DNA of 64,000 nt from Bacteroidia bacterium (GTDB lineage: Bacteria; Bacteroidota; Bacteroidia; UKL13-3), in NCBI GenBank assembly GCA_025454975.1, contig JALONK010000002.1:109971-173970 (forward strand), given 5' to 3'. A model generated the notes under the pieces. The model saw only the letters and a list, made by a program, of their open reading frames with translations. It was not told the DNA's origin and did not search any database. Of this stretch, positions 57,557-64,000 are shown piece by piece (position 1 is the stretch's first letter; every line of letters begins with the position of its first letter). The translations under genes were made by a program, and so were the position numbers.

Positions 57557-58021
57557 ATGTTAATCTTCTTAGACATAGATGGTGTAATGGTTCCTGCAAA
57601 AAGTTGGGAAAGACCATGCTTGTTAAGCGATGGTTTTCCTGAATTTAGTAGCAAAGCTCTTCTTGTGCTTCAGAATTTAATTTCTGATGATGTCACTGTC
57701 ATGCTAACAACATCTCATAAGTCACGTTTCAATATTCAAGAGTGGAAGGAGATTTTTCAAAGAAGAGGAATAACCATAAATAATCTTAAAACTTTAGATG
57801 AATGTAGTTTTGGCGTGAGTCGTAAAGATGAAATATTAAATTGGTTTAACTTAAATTCCATTAACGAAGACTTTGTTATACTTGATGATGATAAGTCTTT
57901 AAACGCATTGCCTACATTTTTAAAGGACAACTTAATTTTAACCAGTCCGATGGTTGGGTTAACAGAAAATCATTTAGATATAATTAAGTCAAAACTCGGA
58001 AACAACCTTCACACTACCTAA
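57557..58021 (+). CDS. HAD-family phosphatase-like protein, cassette II
   Basis: A 154-aa protein with HAD motif I FLDIDGVM (D6, D8), motif II MLTTSHKS, a Lys in SRKDEIL and the acidic motif IV VILDDDKSL. It resembles the HAD domain of Swiss-Army-Knife RNA-repair proteins rather than a metabolic phosphatase. Paired with the ParB-fold gene just upstream it may form a nucleic-acid repair or modification module; this is inference. Confidence 0.78.
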   Translation: MLIFLDIDGVMVPAKSWERPCLLSDGFPEFSSKALLVLQNLISDDVTVMLTTSHKSRFNIQEWKEIFQRRGITINNLKTLDECSFGVSRKDEILNWFNLNSINEDFVILDDDKSLNALPTFLKDNLILTSPMVGLTENHLDIIKSKLGNNLHTT

Positions 58022-58066
58022 GCTTTTGTTTCGCATTTTATTCGTGAGTCTCGCATTTTAAGTTGC

Positions 58067-58567
58067 ATACAACAAATCCATTTAATCAACTTGTTGTATC
58101 TAATTTACATAGATGAGTTCTTTTGGCTCATCTCCCTTATTTTTAAAGTAAGGTAAAAGTTGACTTTCTCTTGCGATTACATTCCCAATAAATTTTCCGC
58201 TTGTATTTTTTCTATGGTTTTCATTTGGGTTAATCTGATATATACGAATACGAAGTAAGGAATATAAAATTGAAATGGCAACCAAAATTATTGCTTGTTA
58301 GAGAACAGCTTTATTATATCATTTATTAAAATCGGTTGAGAATAATAACTGCATTTGATGTTCAATAAAAACAGATGCTATTAAGCAATTAGGAGAAGAA
58401 TTGACTGCACTAAAAACACACCTCACTCAACAATTTTTATTAATAATACGCCATTCAATTTTTGTACAGCAAAAATGTAGTTTAAAAAATGTCGAGGCTA
58501 TAAACGCGTCCAAAAGATTGTTCTGTTTTTTAAAATGGAGTTGTGCAACAGCTATGAGTGTTAGCGG
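58067..58567 (-). repeat. attC-like boundary element 2, long form with repeat copy B
   Basis: Left box ATACAAC (58067-58073) complements the cassette II head GTTATGT approximately; right box GTTAGCGG is at 58560-58567. At 501 bp it contains repeat copy B (58173-58403). The last part (GTTGTGCA before the right box) also resembles the end of element 1. Confidence 0.45.
58173..58403. repeat. 231-bp direct repeat, copy B
   Basis: Second copy of the 56724-56954 repeat, same orientation, on the other side of cassette II. Confidence 0.75.
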
Positions 58568-58573
58568 CTGTAT

Positions 58574-59308
58574 TTATTTCTGCGTTAATATCTTGCCTGT
58601 CCATACGGCTTTATAATTTGGTTTGCCATAGATTTCAAATTCTAACGTCTTCTTGTTTCCAATGTATTGATATTTCATACTGCTTTTTAGTTCCCAAAAC
58701 TCGTCTTCATAGTCAAGAGGTAATTTACTGCTACAATAATACATGGTCATCATATGGTTGTTAATGGAAAAAACAACAACGTGAAAATTATTAGGATAAC
58801 CATTATCGTAAGAATAGTCATAGCCGGTCGATTGTCCATAAATTGTAAATAGTTGTTTATGATCAGGAAGCTTATATTGGAATGCTAAAAAGTCTTGTGG
58901 CTGATAGTCCATGTAATATGTGGCACCGTTAATTTTGAATGCATACCAAACGTCAAATGAGATTAAGGCTCCGCTGTCACTTTGATACATTTGATTGTAG
59001 AAAACAGTGTCTATTTGAATCAAAGTTGGCTTTGTAAGCTTACTGGGATTGCTTTTATCCTTTAGATCTGAAAAAAGTAAAAGGCCTTGAGCCGGAGGAA
59101 AAACTAAAGCGGTTTTGTCGTCAAGTAATGGAATTGTTGTCTGCGGAGTAATAATATTTTTAACAGCATGAAGTCTAACCGAGTCTGTACTTTGGTTTAT
59201 GTAATATCCATTTTTGATTTTGTCGTAATAACCGTCCGCCACAATATTAACCTGTCCAATTGCAATTGAAAAAGTCAATGTCAAAACGGTTAAAATAATT
59301 AGTCTCAT
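58574..59308 (-). CDS. Secreted hypothetical protein, cassette III
   Basis: A 244-aa protein with a signal peptide (MRLIILTVLTLTFSIAIGQ). The body is beta-rich (YYDKIKNGYYIN, WYAFKINGATYYMDYQ, LDYEDEFWELKSSMKYQYIG) and no family was recognised. It fills cassette III: the start lies 17 bp inside the head box (59326-59333) and the stop is 6 bp from the tail box. Typical of secreted orphan proteins in integron arrays. Confidence 0.75.
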   Translation of the reverse strand: MRLIILTVLTLTFSIAIGQVNIVADGYYDKIKNGYYINQSTDSVRLHAVKNIITPQTTIPLLDDKTALVFPPAQGLLLFSDLKDKSNPSKLTKPTLIQIDTVFYNQMYQSDSGALISFDVWYAFKINGATYYMDYQPQDFLAFQYKLPDHKQLFTIYGQSTGYDYSYDNGYPNNFHVVVFSINNHMMTMYYCSSKLPLDYEDEFWELKSSMKYQYIGNKKTLEFEIYGKPNYKAVWTGKILTQK

Positions 59309-59325
59309 AGTCTGTCTTAAAATGG

Positions 59326-59477
59326 TCGCTAACGTTCGGGCTTGGCTAAGGTGGCGATTGCGTAGCAGAAACCGTCAACTAAGATAAAATATTTTGCGGA
59401 CATAAAAGCTTCATTTTAGAATAGCCTGCCCCGATACCTCGGGGTCAGCCTCCATTGGGGCAAACGCCTGTTAGCGG
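59326..59477 (-). repeat. attC-like element 3
   Basis: 152 bp. Left box TCGCTAAC (59326-59333), right box GTTAGCGG (59470-59477). CGCTAAC and GTTAGCG are perfect inverted complements; a weaker stem follows. The middle contains a perfect hairpin CCCCGA-TACC-TCGGGG (59429-59444). Confidence 0.7.
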
Positions 59478-59497
59478 TAGGTTTTCTATCTGTCAAG

Positions 59498-59986
59498 TTA
59501 ACAACCACATTCTCCATAAAAAGTCTTTATAATTGTTTTACCGTTTTTGTCAGTCAGTTTAATTGTTCCTGATTTTAATGAAGTTTCGTCACCACTTTGT
59601 TTGCCGTCAATAACTTCAATAGTCATTTCGTATTTGTCACTTTTTGCTTTTGAAATGGTTGTCGTCTTACTGACTTCTTTATAGTCAGTTTGAGTGAACT
59701 TTGTCAAAACACCATTTATTTTTAGAAATGAGGTCTGAGCGAAGTCATTCATATAAATGTATTCACTTTTATTAAATTCTGCCGAGTCGTTAGAGAAGTA
59801 GCACGAACAGCCGTCTATTTCAGGTGGAAAAGTTGAAAAGGTGTCAATGGTTAATATATCATTATCAGGTTTTTTATTGTCCGTCTGCGTTACACATTTA
59901 TTAGAACTACTTTGTCCGCAAGCAAACAAAAATGTTAGCGTAACTGCCGTCAAAAATGTCGATAGAAATTTGTTTTTAAATAGCAT
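59498..59986 (-). CDS. Hypothetical lipoprotein, cassette IV
   Basis: A 162-aa protein with a signal peptide and lipobox (TLTFLFACG). It has an unusual GCSCYFSND segment and a C-terminal ECGC; the Cys residues may form disulphides. No family recognised. Flanked by GTTAGCGGTA (head, 59470) and TACCGCTAAC (tail, 60016-60025), a 10-bp inverted match marking the cassette. Confidence 0.75.
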   Translation of the reverse strand: MLFKNKFLSTFLTAVTLTFLFACGQSSSNKCVTQTDNKKPDNDILTIDTFSTFPPEIDGCSCYFSNDSAEFNKSEYIYMNDFAQTSFLKINGVLTKFTQTDYKEVSKTTTISKAKSDKYEMTIEVIDGKQSGDETSLKSGTIKLTDKNGKTIIKTFYGECGC

Positions 59987-60017
59987 TGTCGTTCTATTTT
60001 GTCGTCTGTTAAACTTA

Positions 60018-60265
60018 CCGCTAACGTCAGAGTGTGAAAATACTAAAAAGGTACCGCTTTAAATCGCAGAATACGAAAATTTCTCGCATAGGTATCCGAA
60101 TATACTAATATCACTATTTAGTTTTTTCGGAGCCTGGCGGTTTCGGGCTATGCGTTCGTGCGGGATTCCAAGCACAAATGCCAACTTTATTACTAAAGTT
60201 CAATTGAAAAACTGACGCTCAAATCTTGCACCTCAGCCCGTCTGAAGCAAAACCGGTGTTATAGG
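60018..60265 (-). repeat. attC-like element 4, extended form
   Basis: 248 bp. Left box CCGCTAAC (60018-60025), right box GTTATAGG (60258-60265). The stem region GGCGGTTTCGGGC (about 60137) faces AGCCCGTCTGAAGC and CCGGTG. It contains the same 75-bp segment (60054-60128) as element 0. The core GCACAAA and TCAA/AAAGTT pattern of the other elements is recognisable. Confidence 0.65.
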
Positions 60266-60280
60266 TGGATATACTTTTCA

Positions 60281-60982
60281 TTATTCGAACGTGTTGTAGT
60301 TTTTCGTCCAATACTTTTCTATAAAATCCCATTTGTCGCCAAATTCTTTAATGTGTTTTTTATAAGGAAGTTTCTTAATCAATTTCTTGTCGGCTGTGTC
60401 TGAATTATTCACTTTGTAAATTTCAATTACTTGCGAGTCGCAACCTTGTGCGTATATATAGCCATAATCAATTAATTTATAGTTTTCAATTTTACTTAAA
60501 TGGCTTTCCCAGTTCATGTCGGCACAACCTGCACGATTATATGAGTAGAAAAAGTCTGTCCCCTTTATTTTTTGAATGTGAAGGTCGCTATTCTCAATAA
60601 GTTTAAATGTTTGGTGTTTCTTGTCATACAAATAATTGTAGCATTGATTTGGCGTATTGCTAAAAACGAAAATACGAATGTCTTTATAACCATCTTCGTC
60701 AATGTCAGGGAATTCTGCTTTAAAGTAATAATCTTCCGATTTAACAATTGTGTCGCCTTGAAGGGACAATAAGCAATTGAAATTACTGTCCTTTAAACTC
60801 TGAATGAATTTTTGGTCATTAATTTTTAGCGTGTCGATTTTGATGTCAATGGGTTCATGTCGCTGAATTTTGCTTTGAACTTTAGAGCTGTCGGTTGAAA
60901 TTATCTCCATAGTCTTGTCGGCTGATTTTGAATTACAAGCTGTCAGTATCATGAGAAATAATATATTTAATTGTGTCGTCAT
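60281..60982 (-). CDS. Hypothetical lipoprotein, cassette V
   Basis: A 233-aa protein with lipobox FLMILTAC (Cys16). A short Ca-binding-like loop FPDIDEDGYKDIRIF and the pattern FFYSYNRAGCADMNWE resemble secreted VCBS or XAC2610-type proteins. No enzyme motif. The cassette head GTTATAGGTG (60258) and tail CACCTATAAC (60988-60997) are perfect 10-bp complements. Confidence 0.75.
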   Translation of the reverse strand: MTTQLNILFLMILTACNSKSADKTMEIISTDSSKVQSKIQRHEPIDIKIDTLKINDQKFIQSLKDSNFNCLLSLQGDTIVKSEDYYFKAEFPDIDEDGYKDIRIFVFSNTPNQCYNYLYDKKHQTFKLIENSDLHIQKIKGTDFFYSYNRAGCADMNWESHLSKIENYKLIDYGYIYAQGCDSQVIEIYKVNNSDTADKKLIKKLPYKKHIKEFGDKWDFIEKYWTKNYNTFE

Positions 60983-60989
60983 AAAATCA

Positions 60990-61143
60990 CCTATAACGTT
61001 TGGGCGCTTGGCGCAGTGGCGGATTTAGCTTCGCTGATTTTCAATTCGGAGCACAAAACTGTCAATACACCATAAAAGTTGATGCGAGGTAAAATGTTCA
61101 ATTAACCACGTCACCCGCCATTGTGCCAAACGCCTGTTATGCC
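60990..61143 (-). repeat. attC-like element 5, best stem
   Basis: 154 bp. Left box CCTATAAC (60990-60997), right box GTTATGCC (61136-61143). GGCGCTTGGCGCAGTGGCGG on the left pairs with CCGCCATTGTGCCAAACGCC on the right at 17 of 20 positions by eye: a long imperfect stem as in attC. The middle holds GCACAAAACTGTCAA and AAAGTTGA. Confidence 0.75.
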
Positions 61144-61161
61144 CAGTTATTCTCTCAGTTG

Positions 61162-61857
61162 TCATTTCAGTCGCAGTCTCAAATAGTAGTAGTCATTTTC
61201 ATTCCGCACACCACTTTCAGTCAAATAGTTGTCAACCTCAATAACTTTTAAAATTAATGAATTATCAGTTTCCCAAACAAAGTCGTCTGGAACCCATATT
61301 TGTTGGTCAAGCTCTAAATATTTGCTTAAATAATTGTTGTCCTCAACTTTCCATATTTGAATGCCGTTTGGGAGTCCTTCAAGTCCATAGGTCAAGGACA
61401 AATTTGCAAAATATTTTGAATTCGGTGAAAGATATTGTCTATTCCAAGTTGTTGTCTGGCTGCCAGTTTCTTTGTTAATGAGATAACATTCGTAATGTTC
61501 CCAGAATGATCCTGAAACTAAATAGTTGTCAAGGTCAGGAAAGTGTCCAAGGTAGTGATATTCCCTTTCTTCTGTTTCCCCAATACCAACAAGCGTGTCC
61601 TTGAAAATAACTGAAGGCGGATAATGTGGTCTATTTAAAGGAAGCTCTGTCACGCCACCGTTCACTTTTCTTATGGCAAAAGTGTCTTGAATAAATTTGT
61701 CCTTGTAAGTACTTTTTGCTTTTGAAAAATCTTCTATGGTCGCTTTTGAAATTGAAAACGTCTGAGAACTGTCAGCTAAAATTAAAGTTTGGCCGTCAAC
61801 TTTACCATTGTCTATTGTTGCGTTTTTCTGTCCGCAAGCTGCAAGTAAAAGTGTCAA
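61162..61857 (-). CDS. Hypothetical lipoprotein, cassette VI
   Basis: A 231-aa frame, TTG start at 61857, lipobox LLLAACG. The body (PDLDNYLVSGSFWEHYE, WVPDDFVWETDNSLIL) is unrecognised. The signal peptide looks short: an ATG at 61880 (ATG ACA CGA AAA) is one base out of frame, and one extra A in the A4 run would give MTRKITVYLTLLLAACG, a perfect lipoprotein signal. So the native start may be at 61880 with a frameshift or sequencing error. Confidence 0.7.
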   Translation of the reverse strand: MTLLLAACGQKNATIDNGKVDGQTLILADSSQTFSISKATIEDFSKAKSTYKDKFIQDTFAIRKVNGGVTELPLNRPHYPPSVIFKDTLVGIGETEEREYHYLGHFPDLDNYLVSGSFWEHYECYLINKETGSQTTTWNRQYLSPNSKYFANLSLTYGLEGLPNGIQIWKVEDNNYLSKYLELDQQIWVPDDFVWETDNSLILKVIEVDNYLTESGVRNENDYYYLRLRLK

Positions 61858-61890
61858 GTAAACTGTTATTTTCGTGTCATTTTATAATTG

Positions 61891-62020
61891 GGCATAACGT
61901 TCGGCAGCCTTGCGACTGTTGGGTTTAAATGTGTTTAATTTGTCACACTAATTACGGCAAAAAAGTTGAAACATGCAACACGTTCAACTTTCCCCAATAG
62001 CGCAAGGGTGTTGTTATGCA
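61891..62020 (-). repeat. attC-like element 6
   Basis: 130 bp. Left box GGCATAAC (61891-61898), right box GTTATGCA (62013-62020). CCTTGCGA...TTGGG pairs with CCCCAATAGCGCAAGG. The middle has AAAGTTGAA and GTTCAACTT, which pair with each other. Confidence 0.7.
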
Positions 62021-62163
62021 ATCATGGTAAAAGTAATCAAGCCAAGCCAAATAAAAGGATGCAATTTGCCATAATTTTATGCTAGGCCGACTTTACTTCT
62101 CCCCTGTCTGCAATGTTTACACTGCGCGCTGCTTTAAAATGATAACCGCAAATTAAATTGCTT

Positions 62164-62283
62164 TTATTGGGTTAGACTCAAACTTCCTTCGAGATTAATG
62201 TATGCATGAATGACTAAAACCATGCTGAACAATGCAACTGCCAAACAACGCCCTATTGTTTGAATACTTTTACCATGAGACAA
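62164..62283 (-). CDS. Possible 39-aa membrane peptide, cassette VII
   Basis: An open frame from a TTG at 62283 next to the cassette head to a TAA at 62164-62166, containing CLAVALFSMVLVIHAYI (residues 13-29) as one membrane span and ending EGSLSLTQ. A later ATG is at residue 21. The hydrophobic pattern looks protein-like, but length and start leave doubt. This is the only coding candidate in cassette VII. Confidence 0.35.
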   Translation of the reverse strand: MSHGKSIQTIGRCLAVALFSMVLVIHAYINLEGSLSLTQ

Positions 62284-62412
62284 AACGGTTGACGGCTTGG
62301 CGAAGGCGGGGATTTTCAGCACAAAAATGTCAACCTACCACTACGCCCAATTGGAAAACTGAACTTGAATATATCCACGTCACCCCGCATGACGCAAAAC
62401 GTGTGTTGGCAA
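62279..62412 (-). repeat. attC-like element 7
   Basis: 134 bp. Left box GACAAAAC (62279-62286), right box GTTGGCAA (62405-62412). TTGGCGAAGGCGGGG faces CCCCGCATGACGCAAA imperfectly. The internal TTTTCAGCACAAAA is nearly identical to element 8. Confidence 0.7.
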
Positions 62413-62422
62413 TAGTAGTTCT

Positions 62423-63043
62423 TTATCTGAATAGTCCAAATTTCAGTCCTACATAACCTGTCAAGCCTGAAATGTCAGATTGGTTAAAATTCCTGTAATT
62501 CATTTGTCCAACAAAACGATAACCTGCACCAATATTAAATCTAACGTATTTGTGCAAATTTACTTCTAACAAAGCTGATGGTTCAATTTGAAAAAAGTTT
62601 GCTTCTCCAAGTCCTGCGTCGCCGTTTTCATTGTCCATTTGAACTTCTCCATAGCCAACATAAAGGGGAAAAGTCAAGTGAGCGATTTTCTTTGAAAACA
62701 AAGTATATTCTGCAAAACCGCCTACCGTCCAATAGTCCATATAAATGTTTTGAATAGTTTCGCTTTGAGGTCTAATTTGGTTTAATGATGTGTTGAAATA
62801 CGCTCCAAAGCAAAACTTGTCTTTTAAATTAATTCCGCCACGCAAGTTGAATAAAGAAGCTGTACTTCCGTCCATTTGAGTTATACCATAACTTGGGGCT
62901 ACAAAGAAGCCTAAATCTTTTGTACTTATTAGGTTTCCGCTTCCTAAAAGTGTTTTTGCTTCATTATTGTCTTGTGCAAACAGGCTTAACTGAAACATAG
63001 TTAAGCAAGCAAAGGCAAATGCTGAAATAATTTTTTTGTTCAT
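62423..63043 (-). CDS. Outer-membrane beta-barrel protein, cassette VIII
   Basis: A 206-aa protein with a signal peptide (MNKKIISAFAFACLTMFQLSLFAQ) and alternating aromatic beta-strands (DLGFFVAPSYGI, CFGAYFNTSL, YVRFNIGAGYRFVG) ending VGLKFGLFR, as in small OmpA/OmpW-type eight-stranded barrels. It follows the lipoprotein gene by 20 bp in the same cassette. Function unknown. Confidence 0.8.
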   Translation of the reverse strand: MNKKIISAFAFACLTMFQLSLFAQDNNEAKTLLGSGNLISTKDLGFFVAPSYGITQMDGSTASLFNLRGGINLKDKFCFGAYFNTSLNQIRPQSETIQNIYMDYWTVGGFAEYTLFSKKIAHLTFPLYVGYGEVQMDNENGDAGLGEANFFQIEPSALLEVNLHKYVRFNIGAGYRFVGQMNYRNFNQSDISGLTGYVGLKFGLFR

Positions 63044-63063
63044 TTTATTGTTGTTTTAAATTG

Positions 63064-63468
63064 TTACTGTTTTTGAAATTGCACTATGTCGCCATTCTTT
63101 TCAAAGCGAATTGTGTTAGCATTTTGAGAAGTGAAATACCAATCGTCTGAAAGTTCAAAAAGAATAGAGTTGTTAGGAAAGGTTATTCGTAGTTCAGTTC
63201 TGTTATCGTCACGAAAAACCAAGTAAGTTCCATTTAAGGTTTCACTTGATTGCGTTGCTGTGACTGTACCGTTTTCATTGAACACGAACAGATAAGGACT
63301 GAACTGTGCTGTTTTATTAGTTCCTTCTTCTATGAGTTCGCTAATTCTTAGTCCGTTTTGATTTCTTAAAAAATCATTTACAGATGAGATGCTGTCGTTA
63401 GTTGGACCTATATCATCATCTTTTTGACAAGACAAAAGGCAGATAGAAAGGCAAAGCACAAAAATCAA
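63064..63468 (-). CDS. Hypothetical lipoprotein, cassette VIII
   Basis: A 134-aa frame with lipobox ICLLSCQKDDD. The start used is a TTG at 63468; upstream in frame are ATA AAA CGA, so the usual MKR-type beginning may have an altered start codon. The body (LNGTYLVFRDDNRTELRITFPN, FELSDDWYFTSQNANTIRFEK) is a lipocalin-like beta pattern seen in many small Bacteroidota lipoproteins. Likely co-transcribed with the beta-barrel gene. Confidence 0.72.
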   Translation of the reverse strand: MIFVLCLSICLLSCQKDDDIGPTNDSISSVNDFLRNQNGLRISELIEEGTNKTAQFSPYLFVFNENGTVTATQSSETLNGTYLVFRDDNRTELRITFPNNSILFELSDDWYFTSQNANTIRFEKNGDIVQFQKQ

Positions 63469-63557
63469 TCGTTTTATATGTTATTGCTTTAAATTAGTCT
63501 AAATAACAATAGTGTTTGAATATTGTTTTGTCTTAGGTGCCCTTTTTGTTACTATTA

Positions 63558-63691
63558 CTGTCAACGGTTTGCCGCTTTGCGAAGGCGAGGATTTTCAGCA
63601 CAAAACTTCATTAGATGCACAAAGCTTGAATTTAGCACTTCACTGTCATAGAAGCACGAAACCCTCGCTTTTGCAAAACGGCTGTTAGCAC
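63558..63691 (-). repeat. attC-like element 8
   Basis: 134 bp. Left box CTGTCAAC (63558-63565), right box GTTAGCAC (63684-63691). TTTGCGAAGGCGAGG pairs with CCCTCGCTTTTGCAAA almost completely. The internal TTTTCAGCACAAAA is shared with element 7. Confidence 0.72.
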
Positions 63692-63696
63692 CCGTA

Positions 63697-63915
63697 CTAT
63701 TCATTCCGTTGTCTGTTTGTCGCTTTATAATTTGTTCCATCGTAAATTAATAAGTTGTCCCACATTACATCTGTATCGGGTTTTACATTTCTTGTTAAGA
63801 TATATGGGAGTCCATTTTTAGTTAGTGGAATAATTCTTATTTCATTAATGTTTTCAAAGTCTGTGCTTTTGTATAAAACTTTAAAGTCCTTATTAATTGT
63901 GTGTAAGCATCCCAT
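63697..63915 (-). CDS. Hypothetical protein, probably truncated, cassette IX
   Basis: A 72-aa frame (MGCLHTINKDFKVLY, GLPYILTRNVKPDTD, LIYDGTNY) with protein-like composition but no signal peptide. Thirty bp upstream of the start lies the stop codon of an IS3-type transposase, so the insertion may have cut the 5' part of this gene. No family recognised. Confidence 0.5.
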   Translation of the reverse strand: MGCLHTINKDFKVLYKSTDFENINEIRIIPLTKNGLPYILTRNVKPDTDVMWDNLLIYDGTNYKATNRQRNE

Positions 63916-63945
63916 TTTGAGTACAAGTCAAAAGTAGACAATTTT

Positions 63946-64000
63946 TTATTTTATCATAGCAGGACTTTTACCTTTTAATGCTTTATGAGGTCTTATATTA
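63946..64000 (-). mobile_element. C-terminus of an IS3-type transposase (partial)
   Basis: The minus strand encodes NIRPHKALKGKSPAMIK and a TAA stop (63946-63948). This is the classic end of IS3-family OrfB and other rve-domain transposases (usually YN-x-RPHxALxGxSP). Only the last 17 residues are in the window. No terminal inverted repeat can be assigned. Confidence 0.7.

Larger units (their letters stand above)
54789..63945. mobile_element. Integron-like gene-cassette array without a visible integrase
   Basis: At least nine boundary elements (listed separately) divide this stretch into units of one or two genes. Each element begins with a box ending AAC and finishes with a box beginning GTT. 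In most units the head (for example GTTATGCCCA at 61136) is the inverted complement of the tail of the same unit (TGGGCATAAC at 61889-61898), as expected when cassettes integrate between G and TT of attC. Six of the eight complete units carry their genes on the minus strand, so attC sites follow stop codons in standard order. No intI gene was found. It may be the distal part of a sedentary chromosomal integron or a CALIN (attC cluster lacking an integrase). Confidence 0.75.

Noticed and set aside
58401..58764. 71-aa and 68-aa plus-strand frames
   Set aside because: They run across boundary element 2 and antisense into the cassette III gene; composition is unlike real proteins.
62232..62456. 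74-aa plus-strand frame across attC-like element 7
   Set aside because: It spans the whole boundary element and antisense into the beta-barrel gene, so it is a product of the palindrome.

Overview
The window is a low-GC chromosome segment of a Bacteroidota bacterium, most like the Chitinophagia/Sphingobacteriia-type lineages. The evidence is several secreted proteins with type IX secretion (T9SS) C-terminal sorting domains or a gliding-motility-type C-terminal domain, a carboxypeptidase-regulatory/DUF5686 outer-membrane protein, a TPR-fused histidine kinase, DUF4846 and DUF2461 proteins, weak Shine-Dalgarno sequences, and occasional TAnnTTTG boxes near starts. No rRNA, tRNA, CRISPR array or complete insertion sequence was recognised.

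Layout, 1-32 kb: housekeeping and envelope genes. In order these are a PpiD-like foldase running off the left edge, a tetrapyrrole-methylase-family methyltransferase, sucA, a 1310-aa T9SS cargo protein, a response regulator/TPR histidine kinase pair, a UbiA prenyltransferase with a type III polyketide synthase (two-gene unit), a lamin-tail-domain surface protein, a cyclophilin, the DUF5686 protein, a SET protein, an erythromycin-esterase-like protein, xthA, an operon of TPR protein, 3-hydroxyacyl-CoA dehydrogenase and degenerate Rieske lipoprotein, a polysaccharide flippase, a methyltransferase, a DUF2461 protein and prfC. Convergent genes are packed very tightly.

32-54 kb: more variable genes. 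There are two secreted alpha/beta hydrolases (one fused to MORN-like repeats), an SDR/AraC pair, and a candidate operon in which the two halves of a VioB-like protein (642 aa plus a 350-aa ferritin-like part) sit next to a TVP38/VTT membrane protein. A DUF4846 protein, an M50-type membrane protein, a NYN/OST-HTH protein, a LamG T9SS protein, a broken-looking small secreted gene and a tripartite RND efflux operon follow.

54.8-64 kb is the main find: an integron-like cassette array with no integrase in view. Nine boundary elements were identified. Seven are imperfect palindromes of about 130-250 bp; two are about 460-500 bp and contain a 231-bp direct repeat. All start with an AAC-ending box and end with a GTT-beginning box. 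They separate short units of one or two genes (one unit has only a 39-codon frame). In most units the first bases are the inverted complement of the box at the far end of the same unit, as expected for circularisable integron cassettes. Cargo is mainly small lipoproteins and secreted proteins, a beta-barrel protein, a DGQHR protein with a membrane partner, and a ParB-like/HAD pair. The right edge is cut by the C-terminus of an IS3-type transposase.
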